Below are positions 1 through 8,628 of a DNA stretch of 64,000 nucleotides, in pieces (the stretch's first letter is position 1; every line of letters starts with the position of its first letter). Source of the stretch: Zhongshania aquatica. Lineage in GTDB: Bacteria; Pseudomonadota; Gammaproteobacteria; Pseudomonadales; Spongiibacteraceae. The stretch lies in NCBI RefSeq assembly GCF_027257955.1, contig NZ_JANZNQ010000005.1, positions 186,001 through 250,000 of the forward strand. Direction: 5' to 3'. The position numbers and the translations under genes are program-made. The notes beneath the pieces are model-generated. The model was not told the origin of the DNA, ran no database searches, and saw only the letters and a program-made list of their open reading frames with translations.

Positions 1-93
1 AAGAATATAAGATACGTCCATGGCGGCATATTCTACTGGGATTACGCGGCGCTGGCACCGCTAATCTCGGATCCGGATCAATTTGATGACTGA
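1..93 (+). CDS. C-terminal tail of an upstream gene (partial)
   Basis: Frame 1 is open from the first base to a TGA at 91-93 and encodes about 30 residues ending in SDPDQFDD. The stop lies a few bases inside the hexR start, the kind of overlap seen in operons. A 30-codon open frame can arise by chance, so this is only suggestive. I do not recognise the product; no function is assigned. Confidence 0.4.
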   Translation, partial: KNIRYVHGGIFYWDYAALAPLISDPDQFDD

Positions 94-1021
94 CAACGCC
101 AATATCCCCGTCCTGCGTTACAATAAAGCCAGCCAAACCAATAACAGCAAGCCGGTGGACACCACGTTGAGACCCAGAAATATCATTCGCGCGATGGAAA
201 GCAGCCGAGAGCAAATGCGCCGCTCTGAGCGCAAGGTCGCTGACTATATTCTGGCAAACCGCAAAGAAGTCATTCACATGCGGATTGTTGACCTCGCCCA
301 AGAGGCCCACGTTAGTGAACCCACCGTGGTGCGCTTTTGCCGCGCCATTGGCTGCGACGGTTTCCAAAACTTTAAAGTCGCGCTGGCTCAGCACATTGCC
401 CACAGCCCGGAGTATGAAGAATTTAGCTTTGGCGACGAGGACTCTGCCCGTCAATACACCTTCAAAGTCTTTGACTCCACCATGGAGACCTTAAAGAAAG
501 TTCGCGATAGCGTCGACGTCACCGCTATCGAAAAAGCCGTGGAGCTGCTCAGCAATGCTCGTCGTGTAGAATTTTACGGCTTTGGTGCTTCTGCGGCCGT
601 GGCCACCGATGCCCAGCACAATCTGTTTCGCCTTCAGATTTCTGCCAGCGTGTATTCCGACCCCCATGTACAAGCCATGTCGGCCATGTCCTTAGACCCC
701 AACGATGTCGTGGTGGTCATATCCCAGTCTGGCCGAACCAAGGCCTTGCTAGACGCTATCAATTTAGCCCAGCAAAATGGCGCCCCCGTCATCGCATTAG
801 CACCAACAGGCTCACCGGTAACAAGCGCCGCCGACCTCGCCATTTATATCGACGTCGATACCGATGATGGCGACTACACACCCTTGCCATCCCGTCTTGC
901 TCATATGGCGGTGTTAGATATTCTCGCAGTGGGTATTTCCCGCAGCAAAGCCGGTGTACGCGAACATTTAATCGCCATAGAAAAAGGCCTGCAGGTACTG
1001 CGTACAGATATTAAGGAGTAA
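86..1021 (+). CDS. hexR: RpiR/MurR-family transcriptional regulator, HexR-like
   Basis: The protein (311 aa from the ATG; a TTG lies one codon upstream) has an N-terminal RpiR helix-turn-helix at about residues 35-115 (SERKVADYILAN, then VSEPTVVRFCRAIG) and a C-terminal SIS sugar-phosphate binding domain at about 145-285 (FYGFGASAAVA, then VVVISQSGRTK). HexR of Pseudomonas and Shewanella uses this layout to sense Entner-Doudoroff intermediates and control glucose catabolism genes. The first 35 residues are not typical of the family, so a later start is possible. The hexR identity is inference from overall resemblance; membership of the RpiR family is certain. Confidence 0.8.
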   Translation: MTDNANIPVLRYNKASQTNNSKPVDTTLRPRNIIRAMESSREQMRRSERKVADYILANRKEVIHMRIVDLAQEAHVSEPTVVRFCRAIGCDGFQNFKVALAQHIAHSPEYEEFSFGDEDSARQYTFKVFDSTMETLKKVRDSVDVTAIEKAVELLSNARRVEFYGFGASAAVATDAQHNLFRLQISASVYSDPHVQAMSAMSLDPNDVVVVISQSGRTKALLDAINLAQQNGAPVIALAPTGSPVTSAADLAIYIDVDTDDGDYTPLPSRLAHMAVLDILAVGISRSKAGVREHLIAIEKGLQVLRTDIKE

Positions 1022-1119
1022 GTGCTTTTTTACGTCGTTGATTACTCTGCTTATAGTTATAAACGAGCAGTGCAAAAGTAGTGCGCTATAGTGATATATT
1101 TCAGCGAAGGCATTTTCAG

Positions 1120-1244
1120 TAACCGCTAGGGAAAGAACTTACTAAAGAAAAGGATAGGGTATGAAGGTAAAAAATACGTTTGGGGATAGTAGTCAGAGCG
1201 GCGTGTTTAAACACGTCGCATCAACGTATATTTAGCTGTTATAC
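1120..1244 (+). other. Possible degenerate attC upstream of the cassette gene
   Basis: The 236 bases between hexR and the next gene are A+T-rich and hold no gene. TAAC-C-GCTA (1120-1128) is complementary to TAGC-T-GTTA (1233-1241), and the right end reads GTTATAC, like an attC R box. A perfect palindrome CGTGTTTAAACACG lies between them at about 1202-1215. The arms inside the outer boxes pair poorly, so this is a weak candidate only. Confidence 0.3.
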
Positions 1245-1257
1245 CTAGGGTTAAGCA

Positions 1258-1761
1258 ATGGACTATGTAAGTGTATTTGCAGGCTTTGTTAGTGGTGTAT
1301 TGCTTGCCCTAGCGGGGGCCTGGATAAATATCTCATTAAGTAAGAGGTCACAAGATAAATCAGCATTGAAGGCAGCCGAGTACGAGATGTATCTAAAGCT
1401 CAATGACCTTTACAATTGGTATTTTTGGTACTCAACGAACGAGCTTCATAAGAGAGATACGCCTCAAGATATAACAGATGCGTGTCACAAAATTGCCGTC
1501 GAACTAGCTAAGCTCCTACATGAAAATGAAGAAACAGAGTTCGCACAAGAGCTGATGAAAACCCTCTATGATGAAAGCTATGAAACATACGATCAGCGTT
1601 GGAAGCACATGTCAGCCTTATCAGAAAAAATGGGCAGTAAAGTTGTCCCTGTACATCGCCAGCGCCTAGGCCAAATAAGTGAGGCCAATATACATTTGAT
1701 GGCGCAAGAGAAATTTGTAGCTAAAGCTCCTGCTTCAAGCCGGTTTAAGATGGGGATATAA
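1258..1761 (+). CDS. Hypothetical membrane-anchored protein in an integron-like cassette
   Basis: The product is 167 aa, with one N-terminal membrane segment (about residues 4-24) followed by a charged, mostly helical cytoplasmic region rich in Glu, Lys and Tyr. I do not recognise a family. The gene is visibly more A+T-rich than its neighbours. Its TAA stop forms part of the R' box of an attC site, the standard arrangement of an integron cassette. Nothing in the sequence indicates a function. Cassette ORFs are often orphan genes, and this one fits that pattern. Confidence 0.75.
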   Translation: MDYVSVFAGFVSGVLLALAGAWINISLSKRSQDKSALKAAEYEMYLKLNDLYNWYFWYSTNELHKRDTPQDITDACHKIAVELAKLLHENEETEFAQELMKTLYDESYETYDQRWKHMSALSEKMGSKVVPVHRQRLGQISEANIHLMAQEKFVAKAPASSRFKMGI

Positions 1762-1851
1762 CAAATTGCTCAAACATCGCTCCGGCGCAAAAACACGCGC
1801 CTCCACTGAACAGCCTGCGCTGCGCTTCGGCTGCTGTTTAGCAAAGCGTTA
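1759..1851 (+). mobile_element. Integron attC recombination site
   Basis: The outer R boxes are TAAC (1759-1762) and GTTA (1848-1851). Each is followed inward by a 3-base unpaired spacer. The L boxes are TTGCT (1766-1770) and AGCAA (1840-1844), and the pairing continues with AAACA (1772-1776) against TGTTT (1835-1839). C1771 has no partner, so the folded bottom strand carries one extrahelical G, a hallmark of attC. Two inner hairpins (GGCGC/GCGCC at about 1784-1801 and CAGCC/GGCTG near 1811-1833) form the variable terminal part. Length is typical of attC sites. Confidence 0.85.
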
Positions 1852-1876
1852 TGTTCCAATAATCAGGACTTCCTAA

Positions 1877-2779
1877 ATGAAATCGGTATTCGACAGCGTT
1901 CCTTCTGACTTTCGGCTTTTGTCGATACTTGCAACCATCATAGGCATTACGGTCCTGGCGAATTGGGCTGTGATTGCGATAATAAATCGACTGGAGTCGT
2001 CTAAGTTGACATCTGACTCTTTCGATAGAACCATACTGATTTTCGCAAAGCGCCTAATTTCCGCCGTAATCTATGGTGTCGGCATTGGGGCATGCTTGAC
2101 ACACATCCCCGAACTCAAGATTGTTGGTCATTCGCTGCTCACCGGAGCAGGTATTCTCACCCTTGTAGGCGGCCTGGCGTCGCAGCAAGTGCTCGGGAAT
2201 ATTGTCAGCGGTTTCATGATCGTGTTCTTCCGCCCGTTCCGGATCGGTGACCGAATCACCGTCTCTGGCAATTACACCGGAACAGTCGAAGACATCACTC
2301 TTCGAGAAACCATTGTTCGAGATGCCGAGAACAACCGAATCATCATCCCGAATTCACAGATCAGCAGTGAGGTGGTGGTCAACGCCAACCACACAGACAA
2401 TAAAATCTGCAAGTTAATCGAGGTGGGTATTGGCTACTCATCTGACCTGGAGCTCGCGATGAAGATCATGCGGGAAGAGATCGCTAAGCATCCGCTGCTC
2501 ATTGACCAACGCACTAAAGAGCAAATACGAGATAATTCCCCGATTGTCACCGTGCGAGTCACTGCGCTCGGCGATTCTTCCGTCACGCTCAGAGCGTGGG
2601 CCTGGGCGGATAGTCCTGCAAACGGTTTCGCATTGCAATGCGACAGTTACGTCAATTTGAAACGCCGATTCGATGAGGCGGGCATTGAGATTCCCTTCCC
2701 GCAGCGAACTATCTCGTTCGCCGATGGATCGCGAGTCTACTCGCTTGCCGAAGGCTCGAATGAAAGGAATGCTCGCTAA
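1877..2779 (+). CDS. MscS-family mechanosensitive channel
   Basis: The 300-aa protein has an N-terminal region with about three membrane helices (residues 15-35, 55-75, 90-110) and the conserved MscS pore and beta domain, including GGLASQQVLGNIVSGF and RPFRIGDRITVSG, then IIIPNSQI. MscS channels open under membrane tension to release solutes during hypo-osmotic shock. The length is close to minimal MscS of E. coli (286 aa). The gene starts 25 bases after the attC site, so it may itself be, or have been, a cassette. Its base composition is more G+C-rich than the flanking accessory genes. Confidence 0.9.
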   Translation: MKSVFDSVPSDFRLLSILATIIGITVLANWAVIAIINRLESSKLTSDSFDRTILIFAKRLISAVIYGVGIGACLTHIPELKIVGHSLLTGAGILTLVGGLASQQVLGNIVSGFMIVFFRPFRIGDRITVSGNYTGTVEDITLRETIVRDAENNRIIIPNSQISSEVVVNANHTDNKICKLIEVGIGYSSDLELAMKIMREEIAKHPLLIDQRTKEQIRDNSPIVTVRVTALGDSSVTLRAWAWADSPANGFALQCDSYVNLKRRFDEAGIEIPFPQRTISFADGSRVYSLAEGSNERNAR

Positions 2780-2782
2780 GCG

Positions 2783-2878
2783 GAACATGACAAAGCCTTG
2801 CAGCTGCCCCGTTTTCCGCTACTTCCCTCTAGCCATTCGCTTCAAGCGGGTGGCTGCAGGAAAGCGTTGAGGTTGGAG
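2783..2878 (+). repeat. Imperfect inverted repeat after mscS, possible degenerate attC
   Basis: GCCTTGCAGCTGCCCCG (about 2795-2811) is nearly the reverse complement of CGGGTGGCTGCAGGAAAGC (about 2847-2865). GAAC on the left and GTTG on the right could be decayed R boxes, but the spacers are unequal. It may be a worn attC or a transcription terminator without a T-run. The following stretch to 3052 is A+T-rich and non-coding, with a second weak pair (ATAACG near 2879, CGTTAT near 3001). Confidence 0.35.
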
Positions 2879-3052
2879 AATAACGCTAAAAATATCTGTT
2901 TTTATAAAATACGACCTAGAATTTAGGAGCGATTATGTACCCTATTTCAAGAAATATTCCTAGGATAAAATCGCAATGGTTGTGTTTAATTTTCTTCAAC
3001 CGTTATCCGGGGGCTGTAGTACAAAAATCATCACCGAAGAAAGGATTTAACA

Positions 3053-3271
3053 TTGCGAACCGAACTTAGAAATAAAATTATTGAGGTTTGTGATCAAAAG
3101 ATTAGCAAGCAGGGCGATGGCGTGGGTTTATCATTTTACGCCTTCTTTAAAAATAAGAATGACCAACCGGATGTACTGATGGAGGCCGCTACCTGGTGGA
3201 TTAAAACGCATCAGCTAGATCACTTTGAAAAGGCACTAAAGATTAAGTCTATGATAGAGTCTGGCCTATAA
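3053..3271 (+). CDS. Small conserved hypothetical protein (DUF6500-like)
   Basis: This 72-aa protein is predicted to be soluble and has no signal peptide. The start is a TTG preceded by AAAGGA at a good distance, and no ATG fits. The pattern RxKIIEVCDQKI, GVGLSFYAFF, WWIKTHQLDHFEKA resembles a small family I recall as DUF6500, whose function is unknown; that name is from memory and should be treated as tentative. It lies in the A+T-rich accessory patch and may be co-transcribed with the RDD protein 38 bases downstream. Confidence 0.65.
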   Translation: MRTELRNKIIEVCDQKISKQGDGVGLSFYAFFKNKNDQPDVLMEAATWWIKTHQLDHFEKALKIKSMIESGL

Positions 3272-3309
3272 TTATTGGAATTTTAAAATAGCAGTTATGG
3301 AGAAAAGAC

Positions 3310-3807
3310 ATGGAAGATATGACTACTGATAAGGACGACACAAAAATGGATTTTGAAACCACTGATGGCGACATACTCGCAAGCAGATGGGATCGGCTTG
3401 GAGCTGCAATAATAGACGGCTTAACAATGATACCTATAACACTTCCACTGATGTATTTTACCGGCGGTTTCGATGACATTTCAAAAGGCATAGAGCCTTC
3501 AGCCTCCTACTTCTTGGTCTTGTCCATTGCGGGCATGGCAGTATTCCTACTAATTCACGGTAAGTTTTTAGTAAGAGATGGACAGACCCTAGGTAAAAAA
3601 GCACTAAATATTAAAATAGTGACTGTAGCAGGACAGCATGCCGACGTGACAACTCTGGCAAAGAGATATGGTTTTAGTTGGCTAATTCCACTAATCCCAG
3701 TTATTGGGCCCATTATAAATATGGTCAATATACTCTTTATATTCACTAAATCTAAACGATGTTTACACGACCATGTCGGCGGAACCAAAGTGATAAATTC
3801 TAAATAG
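3310..3807 (+). CDS. RDD-family membrane protein
   Basis: The product is 165 aa and starts at an ATG preceded by GGAG. It shows the RDD signature: ASRWDRLGAAIIDG with the Arg and Asp pair entering the first membrane helix, LVRDGQTLGKKALNIKIV in the loop, and a C-terminal helix pair ending in CLHDHVGGTKVI. RDD proteins are small multi-pass membrane proteins; a few have been linked to Na+/H+ antiport or protein insertion, but most have no known role. Base composition matches the upstream small gene, so the two were probably acquired together. Confidence 0.9.
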   Translation: MEDMTTDKDDTKMDFETTDGDILASRWDRLGAAIIDGLTMIPITLPLMYFTGGFDDISKGIEPSASYFLVLSIAGMAVFLLIHGKFLVRDGQTLGKKALNIKIVTVAGQHADVTTLAKRYGFSWLIPLIPVIGPIINMVNILFIFTKSKRCLHDHVGGTKVINSK

Positions 3808-3815
3808 CAAAGCGT

Positions 3816-3837
3816 GCCGACGGAAATATCCGTCGGC
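3816..3837 (+). terminator. Hairpin after the RDD gene
   Basis: GCCGACGG-N6-CCGTCGGC is a perfect 8-bp stem between the convergent RDD gene and molybdopterin oxidoreductase. The following sequence TAATTAAGG is only weakly T-rich, so termination strength is uncertain. Confidence 0.5.
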
Positions 3838-3876
3838 TAATTAAGGCATTGGAAATAAAATCTTAACTGCTAATTT

Positions 3877-6042
3877 TTACGCATCTACTGCGCCAAGCAC
3901 ATTAACCCGCGTTCCATTTAGTCTAGGTACCCGCGACAGAGGATCAAGGTCAGTATTGGAAACTAAAATATTTCGGTTCACCCCACCGTTATATGTACCT
4001 TCTCCGGTTTTCGGGTCGAAGGTACGGTAGCCCCAGCCGTGCTCCATTACCGCAACACCGCAGCGTATCTCTTTTGAGAGTTTTACTGTTGCTTGTAGTT
4101 TATTGGTTACTGAACTTACGGTAACGGTTTGACCATCAATGACACCGAGCTTTTCACCATCTGCGATATTGATTTCAATCGTGCCGCCGCTCATTTCTTT
4201 TTCTTTCATGCCGCTCATACTGGTTTCAACAGACCACGAGTTCATCATTTTCATGCGGCGGCGCCCAATGAGTTGAAGTGGGTAAGCTGAGGTATCGGCG
4301 GGCTTTTCCTGCAGACGCTCGACGAGGGTTTGTACAAATAGCTCGGGCGCAATATTTACTTTGCCATTGGCGGTGCTGAGCTTTTTAAAGAGCGCACCGA
4401 ACTGGGGGCGGGTATCTACACTGCCAAGACCATGCTCTGCATTAACAATGTCTTTCCATTTAAACATGCCACCGGATTTAACTAGTACCCGAGACAACCA
4501 CATTGGTGAAAATCCGTGACTTTTATTGCCCGTCCAGTTTGCTATTTTCATACTCGCTTTAACCACCGGGTTTAACCATTGCTTACCCATCACAAACGGT
4601 TTGTTCATGCCGATGGTGAGGTCGCGCAGAAATTCCCATTCGTAGCGCATACCCTCTGGGAGCTCAACGGCGGCATGGGTTATTTGCGCGCGCGGCGCGG
4701 GGCTTAGTGCTTGCAACAGCGGATTGATTTCTGAGCGCTCTAAAAAGTGATCACCGGGAATTAACCAATCGGCATGACGATGACTTTCGCGCTGGAATTG
4801 ATCAATAACGACAAAGCATTCCAATTGCGACAGGGCTGCATCGAGTTTATCGCCATCTGGCCCCGACACAACAGGATTGCCGCTATTCATGATTAAGGCG
4901 CGAATCTGGACTGGGCCGGGCGTTGTAATTTCATCGGGCAGTTCAGCAAGGCTATGCGATCCCGCCACATTTTTATTGCCACGCACACGGCTAACAGCAT
5001 TTGATGCCGGAAATAATTTATCCCCCGCAGCCAATAGATCAAGCACGCCAACCGAGTAATAAATGCCACCCTCGCTTTCTACGCGGTTGGTAATTAAATT
5101 TAAGGCTTGGACTAACCATAAGGCGAGAACACCGTTGCGCCCCTGACTCACGCCGGTTCGACCAATGGTCATGGCGCGCGGTGCCTTAGCAAATTGCTCG
5201 GCAAGGCGGTAAATGGTATCCAATGGTATATCGCAGAGCTGGCTAAGGGCGTTTAAGTCGGCGTCTTGGGCGTGGGTTTTTAATGTGGCTAATCCGTTAA
5301 GGTGCTGGCTGGGTGCCTTGTCCCAGTTGTTGTCGAAGATGATTTTGATCATGGCCAGAACCAATGCCCAATCGGTTTCTGGCAGCGGCGCGATATGCTG
5401 GCTGGCCTTAGACGCACATTCGGTGGTGCGCGGATCTACGACAACGAGCTGTGCGCCGGCGTCTTTACGGGCAAGCACCCGCTTCCAGCCGTCGGGAGAG
5501 TAGCCAATCCAACACATGCCGCTGATTTGCGGATTGGTGCCAATCAGGAGAAAGTAATCGCAATAATCAATGTCGGCCTGCAGGCTCACCCAAGGATTGC
5601 CGTAAAGGTTTTCTGACACCACATGCAGGGCGTTCTGATCTACCGAGGCAACCCAAAACCGACTCTCGGTGCCAATGGCGTCTAGGAACATAGCCTGAAA
5701 TAACGCGCTACCAAAGTTAAAGCCATTGGGGTTGCCGGTGTAACTTCCAACGGCGTTGGCGCCATGTTTATCAATAATGGCATTGAAGCGCGAGCCAATA
5801 TCACTAATGGCTTCTTCATAACTTGCTTCTACATAGCGGTCGCCAACCCGTTTCATCGGCTTGGTAATACGCTTGGGATGGGTAAGGGCGAGATGGGATT
5901 TGGCGCCTTTAATACAATAATCCCGCCAGCTAAACGCGTTTTCCTTATCTGGCTCTATCTTCACTACCTGATTATTTTCAGCAGTAACTTTTAAACCGCA
6001 GCCCTGTTCGCAGATTCCACATATGGTATAGCTGGTTTTCAT
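3877..6042 (-). CDS. Molybdopterin-dependent oxidoreductase with a 4Fe-4S site
   Basis: The 721-aa protein starts at the ATG at 6042, which is preceded by GGAG; a GTG in frame 60 bases upstream is less likely. Residues 1-50 carry the CxxCxxxC iron-sulfur motif (CGICEQGCG) with a fourth Cys near residue 42. The central part matches the molybdopterin oxidoreductase fold (YFLLIGTNPQISG, VVDPRTTECASKA), and the C-terminal 110 residues form the dinucleotide-binding domain. It belongs to the DMSO reductase/formate dehydrogenase superfamily. No Tat signal is visible, so it is probably cytoplasmic. No partner subunit is adjacent, so the substrate is unknown. Confidence 0.88.
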   Translation of the reverse strand: MKTSYTICGICEQGCGLKVTAENNQVVKIEPDKENAFSWRDYCIKGAKSHLALTHPKRITKPMKRVGDRYVEASYEEAISDIGSRFNAIIDKHGANAVGSYTGNPNGFNFGSALFQAMFLDAIGTESRFWVASVDQNALHVVSENLYGNPWVSLQADIDYCDYFLLIGTNPQISGMCWIGYSPDGWKRVLARKDAGAQLVVVDPRTTECASKASQHIAPLPETDWALVLAMIKIIFDNNWDKAPSQHLNGLATLKTHAQDADLNALSQLCDIPLDTIYRLAEQFAKAPRAMTIGRTGVSQGRNGVLALWLVQALNLITNRVESEGGIYYSVGVLDLLAAGDKLFPASNAVSRVRGNKNVAGSHSLAELPDEITTPGPVQIRALIMNSGNPVVSGPDGDKLDAALSQLECFVVIDQFQRESHRHADWLIPGDHFLERSEINPLLQALSPAPRAQITHAAVELPEGMRYEWEFLRDLTIGMNKPFVMGKQWLNPVVKASMKIANWTGNKSHGFSPMWLSRVLVKSGGMFKWKDIVNAEHGLGSVDTRPQFGALFKKLSTANGKVNIAPELFVQTLVERLQEKPADTSAYPLQLIGRRRMKMMNSWSVETSMSGMKEKEMSGGTIEINIADGEKLGVIDGQTVTVSSVTNKLQATVKLSKEIRCGVAVMEHGWGYRTFDPKTGEGTYNGGVNRNILVSNTDLDPLSRVPRLNGTRVNVLGAVDA

Positions 6043-6248
6043 ATCACGCTCCGAGCGCCTTATTGTTATCTGTTGGTGACCCCCATAAACAGGCGAGATC
6101 ACGGATCACGCTCGCCGCCTCCATACTAATAGCCTGAACTATAGTGTCAATAGGAAACAGTTCTAAAATAGCAATATTGAAATACCGGATTATAAGCCGA
6201 AATAACAATCAGAAAATAAATTCGTCCTTCGGTGCAAAATGTATTTTC

Positions 6249-6265
6249 CTTAAGTTTTTCTTAAA
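6249..6265 (+). promoter_or_regulatory. PmrA/QseB-like box
   Basis: CTTAAG-N5-CTTAAA is the direct-repeat half-site arrangement recognised by PmrA-type response regulators. It lies 50 bases upstream of the first gene of a long operon that encodes a QseB/PmrA-type regulator. TACAAA near 6281 could serve as the -10. The match is seen directly; binding by the encoded regulator is inference. Confidence 0.6.
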
Positions 6266-6314
6266 TATGGCTCGATACGCTACAAACATGGAAATTCAAT
6301 GTGAGGGCGTAACG

Positions 6315-7043
6315 ATGTATTCAACTCAAGTAGATGCGGTAACTAGCGGGCTAAACAGCGCCGTAAATGCTAATCCTCGCACGAGTGAGGCATTAGAGAT
6401 GTCCCCGCAGCTAAGTGTTATCGGCCGAGGCGCGCCAGAGCGTGCAGAAATAGAGGCCTATATTGCCAACAAGTTCTCCGCCGCCTACGGCGCAAAGCTA
6501 AGAGAATTCCTACCCTTCTTTTTACTCATGCGCTCACACAGCAAAATTGCTGGCGTACTTGGCATGCGTCGCGGTATTCACGGCCACGCCCTGTTCGTAG
6601 AGCAGTATATGGATCAGCCAGCCGAAGTGCTGCTAGCGAACTTACTAGGTAACGATGTTCAGCGCGGAAGCTTGGTTGAAATTGGTAACCTCGTCTCTAC
6701 ATGGCGCGGTAGCAGCCAAATGCTGTTTATTGCCTTGGCATCGCTAATTTGCCGCTCAGGCGCCGAGTGGGCCGTATTTACCGCAACGCCAGAGGTGCAA
6801 AAATTACTTCGCCGCCTGCATGTAGAACAATATACCCTTTGCGAAGCAGATGGCCGCCGTTTAGGTGTGCAGCTAGCCGATTGGGGCACGTATTACGACA
6901 CCAAACCCACCGTTATTGCGGTGAATGCCCGCAGTGCTATCGACATTTTTGCCAAACAGCCCATGACCGCCATGCTACTCAGCGGCTGTGACACGCAATT
7001 GACCAATGTGGACGACCACGGCTTGCGAGCGCTGTATGAGTAA
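6315..7043 (+). CDS. Thermostable haemolysin family protein
   Basis: The 242-aa protein belongs to the T_hemolysin family, recognised by FFLLMRSHSKIAGVLGMRRG, LFVEQYMDQPAE and VEIGNLVSTWRGSS. The start at 6315 is chosen for the GAGGG eight bases upstream. The name comes from a Vibrio haemolysin, but the fold resembles GNAT/acyl-homoserine-lactone-synthase-like acyltransferases (recalled), which suits its position beside an acyl-activating ligase better than a toxin role. There is no signal peptide. It is the first gene of the ten-gene run and overlaps the ligase gene by 8 bases. Confidence 0.85.
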   Translation: MYSTQVDAVTSGLNSAVNANPRTSEALEMSPQLSVIGRGAPERAEIEAYIANKFSAAYGAKLREFLPFFLLMRSHSKIAGVLGMRRGIHGHALFVEQYMDQPAEVLLANLLGNDVQRGSLVEIGNLVSTWRGSSQMLFIALASLICRSGAEWAVFTATPEVQKLLRRLHVEQYTLCEADGRRLGVQLADWGTYYDTKPTVIAVNARSAIDIFAKQPMTAMLLSGCDTQLTNVDDHGLRALYE

Positions 7044-8625
7044 GATCATTCATACACTGCAGGAGTTTGCTTCAAACTCTGGCGATCTACCTGCACTTCG
7101 CGGAGACAATAACGCATTTAGCTATAGTGACATGCTGGCCGCGGTGCACACGCTCGCGGACGAACTTACTACCTTGGGTATTGAACGCGTAGGTCTTGCG
7201 GCAGACAACGGACCAGAATGGATTATTGTAGATTTAGCTTGCCAGCTAGCGAATGTCCCCCTCATCCCGCTACCTGGCTTTTTTACACCGCAGCAAATGC
7301 GTCATGCCGTTGAAAGTAGCGGCGTCGATGCATTGCTAAGCGACCGAGACGGCTTCGCTTCCACCTGTGCCACCTTATTCGGTGCGCGGCTTTCGGGCGG
7401 GGCAGTGACTTTTGCTAGCCTAACAAGCATTAGTGCGTTTCGGTTATGCCCGCTACTCGATAGCGTTTTATTGCCAGACAACACCGCAAAAATCACTTAT
7501 ACATCGGGCTCAACCGGTCACCCTAAAGGTGTGTGTTTATCTGTTGCAGCCCAGTACGCAACTGCCAGTGCACTGAATGATGCGCTCAAAGAGACGCCCC
7601 TACATCGGCATCTCGCGGTTTTACCCTTGGCGACGCTTCTAGAAAATGTTGCCGGTGTGTATAGCGCGCTTTTGCGCGGTGCCGAAGTGGTGCTGCCCGG
7701 CTTAGCGAACTTAGGTTGGGCGGGAAGCTCAGGCCTAGATATTCAAGCATTAGCGTCTACCTTGACCGCAACGACACCAGATAGCGCGGTGTTGCTGCCG
7801 CAAATTTTAAAAGGTCTGATTTGCGCTCGGGAGTCTGGAAAATGGCCTGCGCCAACAAGCTTAAAATTCCTTGCTGTTGGTGGCGCGCGCGTCGCACCTG
7901 ACTTAATCGAACGCGGCAGACAACTCGGCCTGCCAGTTTATGAAGGGTATGGCTTATCTGAATGCGGATCGGTGGTCTCTGTGAATCGGCCCGGCGCCGA
8001 CAAGCCGGGTTCTGCCGGCAAGATTTTACCTCACTGCGCGGTAACCATTGTGGCTGCCGAAGTCTTAGTTAGCGGCAATACCTATCAAGGCTATTTGCAA
8101 CACGACATCGGCGCGCCATCGTTCACCGAGGTATCCACAGGTGATCTTGGTGAATTAGATGAGGATGGCTTTTTGTGGCTTCGCGGCCGCAGTAAAAACC
8201 TGCTGGTAAATAGCTACGGACGCAATATTTCACCGGAATGGCCAGAAAGTGAATTGTCAGCACTACCTAGCATTCTTCAAGTGATGGTTATCGGCGACGC
8301 GCAGGCCTTTTGCAGTGCTCTTATCTATCCGGCACCCGGTGCAAGCAAGAGCGACATTAGCCATGACATAGCACTGTGCAATACAAATTTGCCAGACTAC
8401 GCACAAATTCGTCGCTGGGCAGCATTGCCCAACGCGCTGAGCGTCGCTGACGGTTTATTAACCGCCAATGGTCGCTTACGTCGCAACGAAATATTGACGC
8501 ACTACGCGTCATTAGTGGACGACTGCTACAGCGACGTTTTGAACCCAGAAACCAACGAAATTACAATGCAATGCCTATCGGTTGTTAGCGCAAATACCGC
8601 GCGCACTGACATGGCTGAGGAGTAA
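7036..8625 (+). CDS. Adenylate-forming acyl/aryl ligase (ANL superfamily)
   Basis: The 529-aa protein starts at an ATG overlapping the previous stop, suggesting translational coupling. ANL motifs are clear: TYTSGSTGHPKGV (about 154-166), YEGYGLSECG (302-311), STGD (367-370) and RGRSKN (383-388). Such enzymes activate a carboxylic acid as an acyl-AMP and usually pass it to CoA or a carrier protein. At the C-terminus the usual catalytic Lys in the G-K-x-x-R motif is replaced by Arg480 (TANGRLRR), which is odd and could limit or alter the adenylation step. No carrier-protein domain is attached. The substrate is unknown; a fatty acid is a reasonable guess. Confidence 0.88.
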   Translation: MSKIIHTLQEFASNSGDLPALRGDNNAFSYSDMLAAVHTLADELTTLGIERVGLAADNGPEWIIVDLACQLANVPLIPLPGFFTPQQMRHAVESSGVDALLSDRDGFASTCATLFGARLSGGAVTFASLTSISAFRLCPLLDSVLLPDNTAKITYTSGSTGHPKGVCLSVAAQYATASALNDALKETPLHRHLAVLPLATLLENVAGVYSALLRGAEVVLPGLANLGWAGSSGLDIQALASTLTATTPDSAVLLPQILKGLICARESGKWPAPTSLKFLAVGGARVAPDLIERGRQLGLPVYEGYGLSECGSVVSVNRPGADKPGSAGKILPHCAVTIVAAEVLVSGNTYQGYLQHDIGAPSFTEVSTGDLGELDEDGFLWLRGRSKNLLVNSYGRNISPEWPESELSALPSILQVMVIGDAQAFCSALIYPAPGASKSDISHDIALCNTNLPDYAQIRRWAALPNALSVADGLLTANGRLRRNEILTHYASLVDDCYSDVLNPETNEITMQCLSVVSANTARTDMAEE

Positions 8626-8628
8626 AAA

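Noticed and set aside
1202-1215. Palindrome CGTGTTTAAACACG as an operator
   Set aside because: It lies inside the possible degenerate attC structure and has no gene-proximal position that supports a repressor site.
2438-2788. Minus-strand ORF across mscS
   Set aside because: It is an antisense shadow of the mscS coding sequence with no recognisable protein features.
6315-7043. Thermostable haemolysin as a secreted toxin
   Set aside because: No signal peptide or membrane-lytic segments, and it is translationally coupled to an acyl-activating ligase; an enzymatic role is more likely.
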